From the NCBI RefSeq assembly GCF_016863655.1, contig NZ_BOPH01000031.1, forward strand, positions 62,001 to 126,000: DNA of 64,000 nt, given 5' to 3'. The position numbers and the translations under genes are program-made. Below the pieces are notes generated by a model. That model saw only the letters and a list, made by a program, of their open reading frames with translations. It had not been told where the DNA came from and did not search any database. Source of the stretch: Virgisporangium ochraceum. GTDB lineage: Bacteria > Actinomycetota > Actinomycetes > Mycobacteriales > Micromonosporaceae. This document shows, piece by piece, positions 9,265 through 18,011 of the stretch (the first letter of the stretch is position 1; the number at the start of each line of letters is the position of its first letter).

Positions 9265-10182
9265 GTGCCCGGCTGGAGCCTGATCCGCGCGCGGCAGGGC
9301 CACCAGCGGGCGTTGCGGCTGTGGCGGGCCGGGCGACCGGCCCGCGCGCAGTCCGTGATGGAGCGCGCGGTCGCGCGCTACCGGCCCGGCGACGAACGGG
9401 CCGCGGCCCTCGGGGCGCTGGGTGAGATGCAGGCGGCGCGGGGCCGTTACCGCGACGCGGAGGAGACCCTGCGGCGGGCCGGCGCGCCCGTGCGGCTCGG
9501 CGACGTGCAACGGCGACGGGGCCGCTACGCGGAGGCCGAGCGGACCCTGCGGGCTGCGGTCGACTCGGCCGACGCGCGCAACGCGCTCGGCGTCCTCCTC
9601 AAGGACCTCGGCCGGTACGCCGAGGCCGCGACCTGTTACGCGGCGGCCCTCGCCGACGCCGGCGACGACCGCGACCTCCGCGCGAGCATCCACCACAACC
9701 TGGCCGGGCTCGCGTACGCCGAGGGCCGGTTGGCCGACGCGGAGGCGCCGGCCCGGGAAGCGGTCGCGGTGCGGGAGGCCACGCGCGGACCGGACGCCAC
9801 CGAGGTGGCCGCCGACCGGGCCGTGCTCGCCACCGTGCTCATCGGCCTGCGGCGCCACGACGAGGCGGAGCGGCACGTGGTGGCTGCGCTCGACACCTGG
9901 ATCCGCCGCCACGGCCCGGACCACCCCGAGGTGGCCGGCTGCCTGAACATCCTCGGCGTGCTGCGGTACCGGCAGGGCCGGGTGGACGAAGCCGTCCGGG
10001 TGCTCCGCGACGCCGAGCGGATCCGCACGACGGCGTTGGGGCCGGAGCATCCCGAGGTGGCGGTGGTGCGGAACAACCTCGCGGTGGCGCTGGCATCGGA
10101 CGGGCCGACCGTCGACGGTCCGGCGGCGGCGAAGATACGTCGCTCGGCGAATGCGGCCCGACGGCGACCGTCCCTAGGGTGA
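9265..10182 (+). CDS. tetratricopeptide repeat protein
   Basis: A 305-residue helical-repeat scaffold protein, probably cytosolic. After a basic start (GWSLIRARQGHQRALRLW) there are about six TPR units. The clearest are NALGVLLKDLGRYAEAATCY, HHNLAGLAYAEGRLADAEAP and LNILGVLRYRQGRVDEAVRV. The last units have the 42-residue spacing and HPEVA signature of kinesin-light-chain type TPRs. The GTG start has no strong ribosome-binding site and lies 4 nt after the small secreted-peptide gene, which suggests coupling. TPRs mediate protein or peptide binding; the partner is not identifiable. Confidence 0.85.
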   Translation: MPGWSLIRARQGHQRALRLWRAGRPARAQSVMERAVARYRPGDERAAALGALGEMQAARGRYRDAEETLRRAGAPVRLGDVQRRRGRYAEAERTLRAAVDSADARNALGVLLKDLGRYAEAATCYAAALADAGDDRDLRASIHHNLAGLAYAEGRLADAEAPAREAVAVREATRGPDATEVAADRAVLATVLIGLRRHDEAERHVVAALDTWIRRHGPDHPEVAGCLNILGVLRYRQGRVDEAVRVLRDAERIRTTALGPEHPEVAVVRNNLAVALASDGPTVDGPAAAKIRRSANAARRRPSLG

Positions 10183-10186
10183 CGCC

Positions 10187-11162
10187 ATGCGGGTTCTCAT
10201 CGTCTCGGCACCGTTGATCGGGCACGTGTTCCCCCTCGTGCCGCTGGCTAGGGCGCTGATGGCCGCCGGGCACGAGGTGTGCGTCGCGACCGGTGCCGAC
10301 GGGGGGCCGGGCCGGGACCCGCGGGGTGGCGCCCCTGTTCGCGTCGGTCAACGACCGGCTCGCCGACCCTGTTGTCGCGCTCGCGACGCGCTGGCGGCCC
10401 GACCTGGTGCTGTACGAGCCGTTGGCCGTGGCCGGAGCACTGGCTGCCGCGACGGTGGGCGTACCGGCCGTGCTGCACGAGAACACGTTGTACGACGGGC
10501 CGACGCTGGTGCGGGTCACCTCGGCCCGGATGGGCGCTGCGCTGCGCCGCCACGGCATCGCCGCCCTCCCGGCCGACGCCGCGACGATCGCGATCGCCCC
10601 GCCGAGCGTGGTGCCGGGACGGGCCGGCTGGCCGATGCGGCCGGTGCCGCACGCCGACGGCGACCTCGACCTGCCGGCGCCCGAACGGCCCCGCGTGGTG
10701 GTGAGCCGCAGCACGGTTCGGGCCTCGGGCGGCGGGCTGATGCCGGTCGTCGCCCGGGTGGCCGGCGCGGTCGACGCCGAGTTCGTGTTCCTCAACCCCG
10801 ACAAGGGGACCCGGCTGCCGGCGAACGCGCGGGCGGTCACGTGGGCGCCGATGCCGGCACTGCTCGACACGAGCACCGCGGTGATCCACCACGGCGGGGC
10901 CGGCACCGCGATCGCGGGACTGTGCGCGGGGGTCCCGCAGCTGGTGGTCAACGGCACCGGCGACCGCCGCCACAACGCGTCCCTGATCGCCGCGCGCGGT
11001 GCCGGCCTCGCCACGGAGGAGCGCGACATCACGGCGGACCTGATCACCCGCCTGCTGACCGCCGCGGACCTGAGGACGGCCGCGGCCGAGGTCCGGGCGG
11101 AGGTCGCGGCGATGCCCGAGCCGTCGACGCTGGTGCCCCGGCTGGAGTCGCTGACGCGCTGA
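10187..11162 (+). pseudogene. broken MGT-type glycosyltransferase
   Basis: The first 38 codons (MRVLIVSAPLIGHVFPLVP and on) are the N-terminal strand of a GT-B macrolide/UDP-glycosyltransferase. The frame is then lost near 10300. The rest of the enzyme continues in another frame as GTRGVAPLFASVNDRLADP through to HHGGAGTAIAGLCAGVPQLV, which is the nucleotide-sugar binding signature, and ends at 11162. The total is about 325 codons, against roughly 380-400 in intact relatives. So about 60 codons are missing as well as the frame being shifted. A promoter-like TAGGGT precedes the ATG. It is inactive unless this is an assembly error. Confidence 0.8.
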
Positions 11163-11163
11163 A

Positions 11164-11193
11164 GCGGCGGCCCCGCGGATGCGGGACCGCCGC
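11164..11193. terminator. intrinsic terminator-like hairpin
   Basis: A 13-nt stem with one mismatch (11164-11176 with 11181-11193) and a GGAT loop. It starts just after the glycosyltransferase stop codon and sits before the convergent DUF305 gene, so it can serve both directions. There is no U-tract, as is usual in GC-rich actinomycetes. Confidence 0.6.
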
Positions 11194-11209
11194 TCGACCT
11201 CCCCAGGTT

Positions 11210-11836
11210 CTACGCGCTCGCCATCGTGAGCATCAGCGAGATCTGGTCGGACCTCGACTCCTTGATGCGCCGCGCGAGGTCCTTCGTCTCCGGGTTCGTG
11301 CCGGAGTCGGCGAGCTTGGTCAGCTCCACCGCGTTGTGCTGGTGGCCGATCAGGAGGTTGAGGAACTTCCTGTCGAAGTCGGCGCCCGCCGCCTGCTTCA
11401 GCTCGGCCAGCTGCGCCTCGCCCAGAGCGGGCAGCCCGCCGTGGTTGGCGTGCATGTTCGGGTCGTGGGCGGTCTCGGTGGGCTCGCTCCAGCCCTGCAG
11501 CCACGCCGTCATCACCTTGGCCTCCTCGCCCTGGGTGGAGTCCACCGCGGAGGCGAGGTTCCTGACGTCGTCCCGGGCGGAGTTCGTCGCGGCCAGCGCG
11601 GCCAGCTCGCGGCCCTGCTTGATGTGGACGATCATCATCTGCAGGAACATCACGTCGTCGCCGTTGTGCTCGGCGCTGGCCGCCGGCGCGGCGGTCGCCT
11701 CGCCGGCGGCGACCGGGGTGGCCTCCGGGCCGCCGGCCGCATCGTCCTGTGTGGACGATGAGCAGCCGGCGAACCCGGCGGAGCCGACCAAGAGCGCAGC
11801 CAGCAACGCGAACGCCGCCAAGTAGCGCTTGACCAT
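11210..11836 (-). CDS. DUF305 lipoprotein, possible copper-binding partner of the LPMO
   Basis: A 208-residue exported lipoprotein. The signal MVKRYLAAFALLAALLVG ends at the lipobox FAGC, with Cys25 as the lipid anchor. A short Ala/Pro/Gly linker follows. The DUF305 four-helix domain carries FLQMMIVHIKQG, NMHANHGGL and LLIGHQHNAVELT, all rich in Met and His. Some DUF305 proteins bind copper. The ATG overlaps the stop codon of the upstream copper enzyme gene by one base (TGATG), so the two are translated together. An earlier in-frame start at 11911 lies inside the LPMO gene and is unlikely. Copper delivery to the LPMO is my inference. Confidence 0.88.
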   Translation of the reverse strand: MVKRYLAAFALLAALLVGSAGFAGCSSSTQDDAAGGPEATPVAAGEATAAPAASAEHNGDDVMFLQMMIVHIKQGRELAALAATNSARDDVRNLASAVDSTQGEEAKVMTAWLQGWSEPTETAHDPNMHANHGGLPALGEAQLAELKQAAGADFDRKFLNLLIGHQHNAVELTKLADSGTNPETKDLARRIKESRSDQISLMLTMASA

Positions 11837-12642
11837 CAGACCGGCAGCCACAGCGCGAGCGTGAACACCGACGGCTCCCACGAGCGGATCGACGTGTGCG
11901 CCTGGCGGCACTTGAACTTCTGGCCGTTGAAGGTCACGACGTCACCGACCTTGTAGGCGGTGCCCGGAGCCCAGCTTCCGTTGGGTTGCTGGGCTCCGGG
12001 CTGTTGGCCCCCGGGCGGAGGGGCCGGCACCGTCGCGGTGGGAGATCCACCGGGCGGTGCTGTCGTGGGTGACTTCGTGGGCGTCGGGTTCGCCGGCGGC
12101 GGGTTGCCGGTACCGGGACCCGTGCCGCCGATGTTCACGTCGACGCAGCTGTAGAACGCCATCGGGGTGTCGCCGATGTTCCACACCGCGAGCACGGTCT
12201 GGCGGCCCCGGAAGTTGCCGAGGTTCACCTTGTGGGTCACCACGGCCTCGGGCTGGGCGTTGTTTCCGTTGACGATCCCGACGCGGGTGTTGCCGATGAA
12301 GTACTCCCAGTTGCTGGTGCGGTGCCGGGCGGTGAACACCCAGGTGAACTCCAGCGAGCTGCCGACGTTGCGGGCCGGCCAGTTGCGGCTGTTGTCGCCG
12401 AGCGCCTTGAACGCGGCGATGCCGCCGTCGCAACTGCGGCCACCCTTGGGGGCCTCGACGCTCTGCGGCTCGAACTGGATGGCACCACAGTCGGGCACGG
12501 CCTTCGTGGCGCACAGCGCCTGGCGGCTGGGCGGAGCGGAGACGTAGCCGTGGGCGGAGGCGCCGGTCGCGGTGGCGAACACAGCGGCGGTGGCGGCGCC
12601 CAGGACCACCGACGGATAGACGAGAGCCTTCTTCCAGAACAT
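11836..12642 (-). CDS. lytic polysaccharide monooxygenase (AA10) with C-terminal chitin-binding module
   Basis: A secreted, copper-dependent enzyme that oxidatively breaks crystalline chitin or cellulose. The 268-residue precursor has a signal peptide ending GASA at residue 30. The mature protein begins with His31 (HGYVSAPPSRQALC), the first ligand of the histidine brace. The second brace histidine is His107 in ARHRTSNWEYF. The axial position is in MAFYSCVDVN, with Phe163. A Pro/Thr/Gly linker (about 172-218) leads to a CBM5/12-like module (WAPGTAYKVGDVVTFNGQKF). A TAGCGT box seven bases before the ATG (12650-12655) suggests a leaderless promoter. Confidence 0.94.
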   Translation of the reverse strand: MFWKKALVYPSVVLGAATAAVFATATGASAHGYVSAPPSRQALCATKAVPDCGAIQFEPQSVEAPKGGRSCDGGIAAFKALGDNSRNWPARNVGSSLEFTWVFTARHRTSNWEYFIGNTRVGIVNGNNAQPEAVVTHKVNLGNFRGRQTVLAVWNIGDTPMAFYSCVDVNIGGTGPGTGNPPPANPTPTKSPTTAPPGGSPTATVPAPPPGGQQPGAQQPNGSWAPGTAYKVGDVVTFNGQKFKCRQAHTSIRSWEPSVFTLALWLPV

Positions 12643-12691
12643 GCGCCAGACGCTATGGAGCCCTTGCCTAAAGGGACCTTAACGATGCCGG

Positions 12692-13954
12692 TTAAACCCC
12701 TAAAAACAACGCGACCCGCGCCCCGCCCAGCGGCGAACGCCCGATCTCGAGCCGGCCGCCGGCGGCACGCGCCACCCGCTGGGCGATGTCGAGCCCGAGA
12801 CCGGTGGACCCCGCGCCGCTCGCGCCACGGCGCACCGCCGCCTCCGGATCGCGGATGCCGGGACCGGCGTCGTCGACGATCATCCCGTGCTCGGAGACGG
12901 TCACCTGCAACGGCGTTCCCTCGGGCGTGTGCGCGAACACGTTGCCCAGCAACGCGTCGATCGCGAGGATCAGCTCGCCGCGGGGCACGTTCACGGGAAC
13001 CGGGTGCTCGCCGCCGACGATGCGGGTGTGCCGTCCCTGGTCCTCGGCCAGCACCGACCAGAACGCCAGCCGGTCGGCGAGCGCCTCCACGAGGTCGGTC
13101 GACTGCGCGGTGCGCTTGCTCGCGGACAGGCGCGCACCGGTGATGATGGCCTCCAGCTCGGCGTCGAGCACGTCGAACGCCTGCCGCAGCCGGTCGGCGA
13201 CGGGGCCCGGTGGCACGGCGTCGGCGTCGAGCCGCAGCGCCGTCAGGGGAGTGCGGAGCCGGTGCGACAGGTCGGCGGCGAGCTCGCGCTCGGCGTCCAT
13301 GCGCTCGCGGAGGTTGTCGGCCATCGCGTTGAAGTTGCGGGCCGCGTCACGCAGTTCGGGTGGACCCTTCGGCTCGGCGCGCACGGTGAGGTCGCCGGCG
13401 CCGAAGCGGCGGGTGACGTCGGCGAGGTCGCGGGTGGCGTGCACGGTGCGGCTGCCGAGCCGGTCGGCGAACAGTGTCGAGCCGATGACCAGGGCCACGG
13501 CGAGGCCGGCGAGCGCCAGCCACGCCGGCCACACCCCGCGGTTGAGTTCGTCACCGGGAACGAACACCTCGATGACGGCCACGCGGCTGCCGTCGAGCAC
13601 GCTCGGCTGCAGGTAGACCAGGCCGCTGGCACCGGTCCGCGTGAACGAGCGCCCGCCCCGCGCGGCCGCGACGTCGGCCGCGGCCGCGTGTGAGACGCCG
13701 ATCGGATCCGCGCCGGGCAGGTGCACCGCGAGCCGGCCGGCGCCGCCCGCCGCCGTGCTGGCGACGGCCCGCGCGAGCAGTTCCGGGCGGCTGTCGACGG
13801 CGAGCGCGGTGACCATCGCGGCCGCCTGCTGGCGCGCGTCGCCGAGCGCGCGGTCGTGCGCCAGCTGCCGGGTGACGCCGGCCAGCGGCACCAGGAACGC
13901 CAGTGCCACCATCGCGGTGATGGCCACGGCCAACCGGTTGAGCGCCAGCCTCAT
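12692..13954 (-). CDS. sensor histidine kinase, OmpR-type partner
   Basis: A 420-residue membrane kinase. TM1 lies at about residues 8-28, followed by an extracellular sensing loop of about 115 residues. TM2 is WPAWLALAGLAVALVIGS, then HAMP (RFGAGDLTVRAEPKGPPEL). The H-box is DLSHRLRTPLTALRLD, with the phospho-acceptor histidine. The ATPase domain has VDDAGPGIRDPE and GSTGLGLDIAQRVARAAGG. The start overlaps the stop codon of the response regulator gene by ATGA. It lies upstream of the LPMO pair on the same strand, 49 nt away, so it may control polysaccharide attack genes. The stimulus is unknown. Confidence 0.93.
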   Translation of the reverse strand: MRLALNRLAVAITAMVALAFLVPLAGVTRQLAHDRALGDARQQAAAMVTALAVDSRPELLARAVASTAAGGAGRLAVHLPGADPIGVSHAAAADVAAARGGRSFTRTGASGLVYLQPSVLDGSRVAVIEVFVPGDELNRGVWPAWLALAGLAVALVIGSTLFADRLGSRTVHATRDLADVTRRFGAGDLTVRAEPKGPPELRDAARNFNAMADNLRERMDAERELAADLSHRLRTPLTALRLDADAVPPGPVADRLRQAFDVLDAELEAIITGARLSASKRTAQSTDLVEALADRLAFWSVLAEDQGRHTRIVGGEHPVPVNVPRGELILAIDALLGNVFAHTPEGTPLQVTVSEHGMIVDDAGPGIRDPEAAVRRGASGAGSTGLGLDIAQRVARAAGGRLEIGRSPLGGARVALFLGV

Positions 13955-14634
13955 TGCGGGTCCACCATCATCACGCCGACGCCGCGCACGGTGACGAGGA
14001 ACCGTGGCTGGGCGGCGGTCTCGCCGAGTTTGCGGCGCAGCCACGAGATGTGGACGTCGATGGTCTGCTCCTCGCCGATGTGGGCCTGCTGCCACACCTG
14101 CGTCATCAGCTCGCGGCGCGAGACCACGCGGCCGGCCCGCTCGGCGAGGTACTGCAGGACGTCGAACTCCCGTCGCGTGAGCCGGAGCGGCTCACCGTCC
14201 AATGTGGCCTGTCGCTTGTGCGGCTGGATGGTCAGCGCGCCCACCCGGATCTCCCGCTGCTCCTGCTCGGGCGTCCGGTTGCGCCGGAGCACGGCGTTGA
14301 CGCGCGCGAGGATGTGCCCGGCGGAGAACGGCTTGGTGACGTAGTCGTCGGCGCCGAGGTTGAGCAGCTTGATGATTTCGCCCTCGCCGCGGCGGGCGGT
14401 GGCCACGATGACCGGCACGTCGGACACGCTCCGCATCATGCGCAGCGCGTCGGCGCCGTCGATGTCGGGCAGCCCGAGGTCGAGGATCACCAGGTCCGGT
14501 CGGTCGTCATTGACCATCTTCAACGCGTCGGCGGCGGTGCCGGCGGCGCGCACCAGATGGCCCGCATCGGTGAGCGACCGCGCCAACGCCGCGGCGATGA
14601 TGCGGTCGTCCTCGATCAGCAGGATCACGGCCAT
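13951..14634 (-). CDS. OmpR/PhoB-family response regulator
   Basis: A 227-residue two-domain regulator. The receiver has the acidic pocket ILLIEDDRI, the phosphorylation site LVILDLGLPDIDG, and Thr/Lys switch residues in VIVATARRG and YVTKPFSAGH. A winged-helix DNA-binding domain follows (LTRREFDVLQYLAERAGRVV and VDVHISWLRRKLGE). The chosen ATG gives MAVILLIEDDR at the very start of the domain. A TACCGT box eight bases upstream fits a near-leaderless promoter. It pairs with the overlapping kinase gene. Confidence 0.94.
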   Translation of the reverse strand: MAVILLIEDDRIIAAALARSLTDAGHLVRAAGTAADALKMVNDDRPDLVILDLGLPDIDGADALRMMRSVSDVPVIVATARRGEGEIIKLLNLGADDYVTKPFSAGHILARVNAVLRRNRTPEQEQREIRVGALTIQPHKRQATLDGEPLRLTRREFDVLQYLAERAGRVVSRRELMTQVWQQAHIGEEQTIDVHISWLRRKLGETAAQPRFLVTVRGVGVMMVDPQ

Positions 14635-14683
14635 AGGGGTGCACGGTACTGTGTTTGACGGCGCCCGCCTGCGCGGGCGCGGG

Positions 14684-14770
14684 CCCGGGGCCTTGTCGGT
14701 GCCGGCTTCCCTCGTCGCTGCGGTCGCTTCGCTCCCTGCGCTCCTCAGTCCAGCCGGCACCGGCCCCGGG
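14684..14770. repeat. large hairpin with repetitive loop
   Basis: Arms CCCGGGGCC (14684-14692) plus GGTGCCGGCT (14698-14707) pair with AGCCGGCACC (14752-14761) plus GGCCCCGGG (14762-14770), leaving a 5-nt bulge. The 44-nt loop holds the reiterated TCGCTTCGCTCC/TGCGCTCC pattern. The reverse complement of this pattern recurs inside the sugar ABC operon at about 38189-38206. It sits between divergently transcribed genes, so it is probably a dispersed palindromic repeat and not a terminator. Confidence 0.55.
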
Positions 14771-14795
14771 CCGGGTGGGGTGGTTCAATGGGCGG

Positions 14796-15353
14796 GTGCG
14801 GTCGCGGGTGGTGCTTCCTGTAGTCGGGTGGTGTGCGGCGACGTTGGCGAGTATCGCGCTGGCGTCGGTGGCGCTACTGCCCGTGCTGCGTACGGGAACG
14901 CCCAGTACCGAGACACCGGCTGGTGGCTTTGCGGTGGCACCGGTGGCCACCGTGGTGCCGGCGCCGACGTCGGCTCCGCCTGCGCCGTCGGCCACCGCGG
15001 GCAGCGCCTCGTCGTCGCGGGCGGTGGGGGGTCCGGGCAGGTCACCTAGCGCTCCGCCGTCGTCGCAGCAGGTCAGGGTGGTGGACGGGTGGACGGTCAC
15101 TACGGGCGACGACGGCAGACCCGTGTACCTGCGGTCGTTCCGCGTCGACGGGGGACAGGCGGTCATCCGGATGACCGAGGGCAGCGTGCACCTGGTCACG
15201 GCGACCCCGAGCGCCGGGTACACCGTGACCACGACGCAGAACGAGCCGGGCAACCTGGCCGTGCAGTTCACCGAGCAGAACCACTACTTCGTGATCCACG
15301 CCCTGTGGCACAACAACGCGCCGTTCGCCCAGGTGAGTGAAGTCGGCTCCTGA
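14796..15353 (+). CDS. membrane-anchored hypothetical protein
   Basis: Unrecognised, 185 residues. The chosen GTG gives a short basic start and one strong membrane segment (VVLPVVGWCAATLASIALAS). A low-complexity Pro/Ala/Ser/Thr stretch (TPSTETPAGG to about residue 90) follows, then a compact C-terminal domain with WTVTTGDDGRPVYLRSFR and NHYFVIHALWHNNAPFAQVS. The topology suggests an anchored extracellular domain on a flexible stalk, with a beta-rich C-terminal fold. No catalytic motif is visible. An in-frame start at 14655 would run through the hairpin repeat and is unlikely. Confidence 0.7.
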   Translation: MRSRVVLPVVGWCAATLASIALASVALLPVLRTGTPSTETPAGGFAVAPVATVVPAPTSAPPAPSATAGSASSSRAVGGPGRSPSAPPSSQQVRVVDGWTVTTGDDGRPVYLRSFRVDGGQAVIRMTEGSVHLVTATPSAGYTVTTTQNEPGNLAVQFTEQNHYFVIHALWHNNAPFAQVSEVGS

Positions 15354-15394
15354 AGGTACTTGCCTCCGGCGGCGCCCGGGATCATGCTCTCCGC

Positions 15395-16609
15395 ATGGAT
15401 TCGCGGACGCGGCGTGCCCGCGTGGCCGTCGCGATGGCGTTCTTCGCGCAGGGCTTCTGCTTCGCCGCGCTGCTGACCCAGACAAACGTCCTCAAGGACC
15501 GGTTCGGGTTCAGCGACGGCGAGCTGTCGCTGGTGCTGCTCGTGGTGCCGGTGGTGGCCGGCGTGGGCAGCGTACTCGCCGGCTACGCGGCCACCCGCGT
15601 GGGCAGCGGGCCCGTGCTGCGGGTCGGCGGGGTGCTGGTGGCGATCGCGGTCGCCGGCACCGGCGCGTCCACCGAGGTCCCCCAGCTGTTCGCGGCGCTC
15701 ACCGCGCTGGGCGTCGGGCTCGGCGCCGTCGACGCGACGATGAACATGCAGGGATACGCGGTCGAGCGGCGGTACGCGCGTCCGGTGCTGTCGTCGCTGC
15801 ACGGGGTATGGAGCGTCGGTGCGATGGCCGGCGCGCTCACCACCGCCGGCACCTCGGAGCTCGACTTCACGACGTTCCAGTCGCTGGGTACGGCGGCGGC
15901 GATCGGTGCCGCGATCGCGCTCTGCGCCGGTCCCCTGTTGTTGCGCCGCGCCGAGTTCGACACCGCACCCGCCGACACCGCACCGGCCATCGGCGGACCG
16001 GGGGACGCGCCGCTCGGTGCACCGGCCGCCGCACCGCTGCCGTGGGGACCCATCGTGCTCCTCGGTATCGCGATGATGGCGATGTACATCGCCGACTCCG
16101 CCACCTCGAACTGGTCGGCCGTGTTCCTCGACGACGTGCTCAGCGCGTCTCAAAGCGTTGCGGCCCTGGGCCTGTTCTTCTACCAGACCTTCATGGTGCT
16201 CGGGCGGGCCGTGAACGACCGGCTGGTGCGGCGGTACGGGCCGGTGCCCATCGTGCGCGTGGGCGCCTCGATCGGCGTCGTCGGGCTGCTCGTTGTCGCG
16301 GTGGCGCCGGTGCCGGCGGTGGCGCTGGCCGGATTCGCGTTGCAGGGCCTCGGATTGTGCGTCGTGGTCCCGTTGTCGTTCTCGGCCGCGGGCCGGCTCG
16401 ACCCGGCCGACACCGGTGTGGCGATCGCCCGGGTGAACCTGTTCAACTACGCCGGGTTCGTCATCGGTGCCGGCCTGATCGGTGCGGTGGCGGAGCTGGC
16501 GAGCCTGCGGTTGGCGTTCGCGGTTCCGGCCGCGCTCACCCTCGTGATCGTGCTGCTCGCCCGGTCGTTCGCGGGCCGGCCGGCACCGCTGGTGGGTCAG
16601 CCGGCGTAG
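15395..16609 (+). CDS. MFS transporter
   Basis: A 404-residue major facilitator protein with twelve predicted membrane segments. The first is VAVAMAFFAQGFCFAALLTQ, and loop 2-3 carries VLAGYAATRVGSGPVLRVG. The charged central loop is near residues 180-205. Relatives with this DRFGFSDGELSLVLL start are often annotated as fucose-permease-like or small-molecule MFS proteins. Its 3' end overlaps the convergent DUF6069 gene by 13 bp. The substrate is not predictable. Confidence 0.9.
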   Translation: MDSRTRRARVAVAMAFFAQGFCFAALLTQTNVLKDRFGFSDGELSLVLLVVPVVAGVGSVLAGYAATRVGSGPVLRVGGVLVAIAVAGTGASTEVPQLFAALTALGVGLGAVDATMNMQGYAVERRYARPVLSSLHGVWSVGAMAGALTTAGTSELDFTTFQSLGTAAAIGAAIALCAGPLLLRRAEFDTAPADTAPAIGGPGDAPLGAPAAAPLPWGPIVLLGIAMMAMYIADSATSNWSAVFLDDVLSASQSVAALGLFFYQTFMVLGRAVNDRLVRRYGPVPIVRVGASIGVVGLLVVAVAPVPAVALAGFALQGLGLCVVVPLSFSAAGRLDPADTGVAIARVNLFNYAGFVIGAGLIGAVAELASLRLAFAVPAALTLVIVLLARSFAGRPAPLVGQPA

Positions 16610-16983
16610 GCGGGCGCCCGACGCCGGCCCAGCACCGGCACCAGAACCGCCGCCACCGCCAGGTGGGCGAGCGCGAGGATCGTCTTCGTGCCGCCGGACG
16701 CGCCGACGCCGAGGACGGGCAGGAACGACGCCACCAGGACGACGCCGGCGACGACGGTCCAGATGCGGGCGGCGTGTGCCGTGAACCGGTCGAGGGCCGC
16801 GCGCAGCCCCCAGCCGAGCAGCGAGACCACGAGCGTCATCGCGGCGGCGAACGGAAGTGGGATCTCGCCCGGCGGCTGGCCGTTCCTCGGGTCGACGACC
16901 ATGTCGATGTCGAGGATCGCGGCGACCATCCACAGGGCGACCGTGCTGAGAACCGCGCCGGCGATCGCGTAGAGAGGCTTCAT
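16597..16983 (-). CDS. DUF6069-like four-helix membrane protein
   Basis: A 128-residue membrane protein with four hydrophobic segments, starting MKPLYAIAGAVLSTVALWM. The second begins IPLPFAAAMTLVVSLLGWGL, and the conserved-looking FTAHAARIWTVVAGVVLVAS follows. This looks like the DUF6069 family, whose role is unknown. A TAGCGT box (16991-16996 on the other strand) ends seven bases before the ATG, pointing to leaderless expression. It is divergent from the AraC gene and so may be regulated by it. A longer frame to 17049 is possible but would overlap the promoter region. Confidence 0.75.
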   Translation of the reverse strand: MKPLYAIAGAVLSTVALWMVAAILDIDMVVDPRNGQPPGEIPLPFAAAMTLVVSLLGWGLRAALDRFTAHAARIWTVVAGVVLVASFLPVLGVGASGGTKTILALAHLAVAAVLVPVLGRRRAPAYAG

Positions 16984-17075
16984 GCCGGAGACGCTATTCG
17001 CTGCGCTACGAGACGAGCCATGGTCTGACGTCCTGGCTTCATACGTCATCGTCTCGATGGCGATACGATCGCGGG

Positions 17076-18011
17076 ATGGACGTGCTGAGCGACGTCATCA
17101 CGGTGCTGCGCACCGGAGAACCGCGGTCGGCCCGGCTGGAGTTCCACGGGCCGTGGGGCCAGTGGTTCGAGCCGTTCCCCGGGTCGGCGGGCTTCCACGT
17201 GGTGCTGCGAGGTCCGTGCTGGCTGCTGCGCCCGTCCGAGGACCCGGTGCCGCTGGGCGTCGGCGACGTCGTGTTCCGTCCGCACGGCGGTCCTCACGCG
17301 CTCGCCGACAGCCCGACACCCGCGTACGTCGGACCGGCCTGCCGGCCCGACGACGCCCGCCGCCTCCAGCGGTACGCCAACGAGACGATCGGCTCCGGCG
17401 GCACCAGCGTCACCGTGACCCTGTGCGGCGCCTACGAGTTCGACCCCGGCGGCGGCCACCCGTTGCTCGACGCGCTGCCCGAGGTCGTGCACCTGCCCGC
17501 CCATCTCGGTCGCAACCCCGGCCTACGGTCCACTGTGGACCTGCTCGCCGCGGAGCTGGCGCAGCCCCGCCTCGGCACCGACGCGATCGTGCCCGCGCTG
17601 CTCGACACGTTGCTGCTGTACGTGCTGCGCACGTGGTTCGACGCCCAGCCGGTCACCGCCCCGGTCGGTTGGGCGGCGGCGCTGAACGACCCGGTCACCG
17701 CGGCGGCGCTGCGGGCCATCCACGGCGACCCGGCCCGGCCGTGGACGGTGGCCGCGCTCGCCGCCGAGGCGGGCCTGTCGCGGGCGCCGTTCGCGCGCAG
17801 GTTCTCCGCACAGCTCGGCCAGCCGCCGCTGGCCTACCTGACGTGGTGGCGGATGACCACCGCGGCGCGCCTGCTGCGCGAGTCCGACCAGCCGTTGACC
17901 GCGGTGGCGGCGCGGGTCGGGTACGCGTCGGAGTTCGCGTTCTCGGCCGCGTTCAAGCGGAGGTACGGGGTCGCGCCCGGTCGGTTCCGGCGCTCAACGC
18001 CCGTCGGCTAG
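17076..18011 (+). CDS. AraC-family transcriptional regulator with cupin N-terminus
   Basis: A 311-residue regulator. Residues 1-170 form a cupin-type effector domain (AraC-binding, Cupin_6 class) with WFEPFPGSAGFHVVLRGPCW and FRPHGGPHALAD. The C-terminal 100 residues hold two helix-turn-helix units: WTVAALAAEAGLSRAPFARR and the second HTH LTAVAARVGYASEFAFSAAF. TACGAT at 17064-17069 is six bases before the ATG, so the mRNA is probably leaderless. It is divergent from the DUF6069 gene. The last 18 bp overlap the convergent hydrolase gene. Confidence 0.92.
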   Translation: MDVLSDVITVLRTGEPRSARLEFHGPWGQWFEPFPGSAGFHVVLRGPCWLLRPSEDPVPLGVGDVVFRPHGGPHALADSPTPAYVGPACRPDDARRLQRYANETIGSGGTSVTVTLCGAYEFDPGGGHPLLDALPEVVHLPAHLGRNPGLRSTVDLLAAELAQPRLGTDAIVPALLDTLLLYVLRTWFDAQPVTAPVGWAAALNDPVTAAALRAIHGDPARPWTVAALAAEAGLSRAPFARRFSAQLGQPPLAYLTWWRMTTAARLLRESDQPLTAVAARVGYASEFAFSAAFKRRYGVAPGRFRRSTPVG

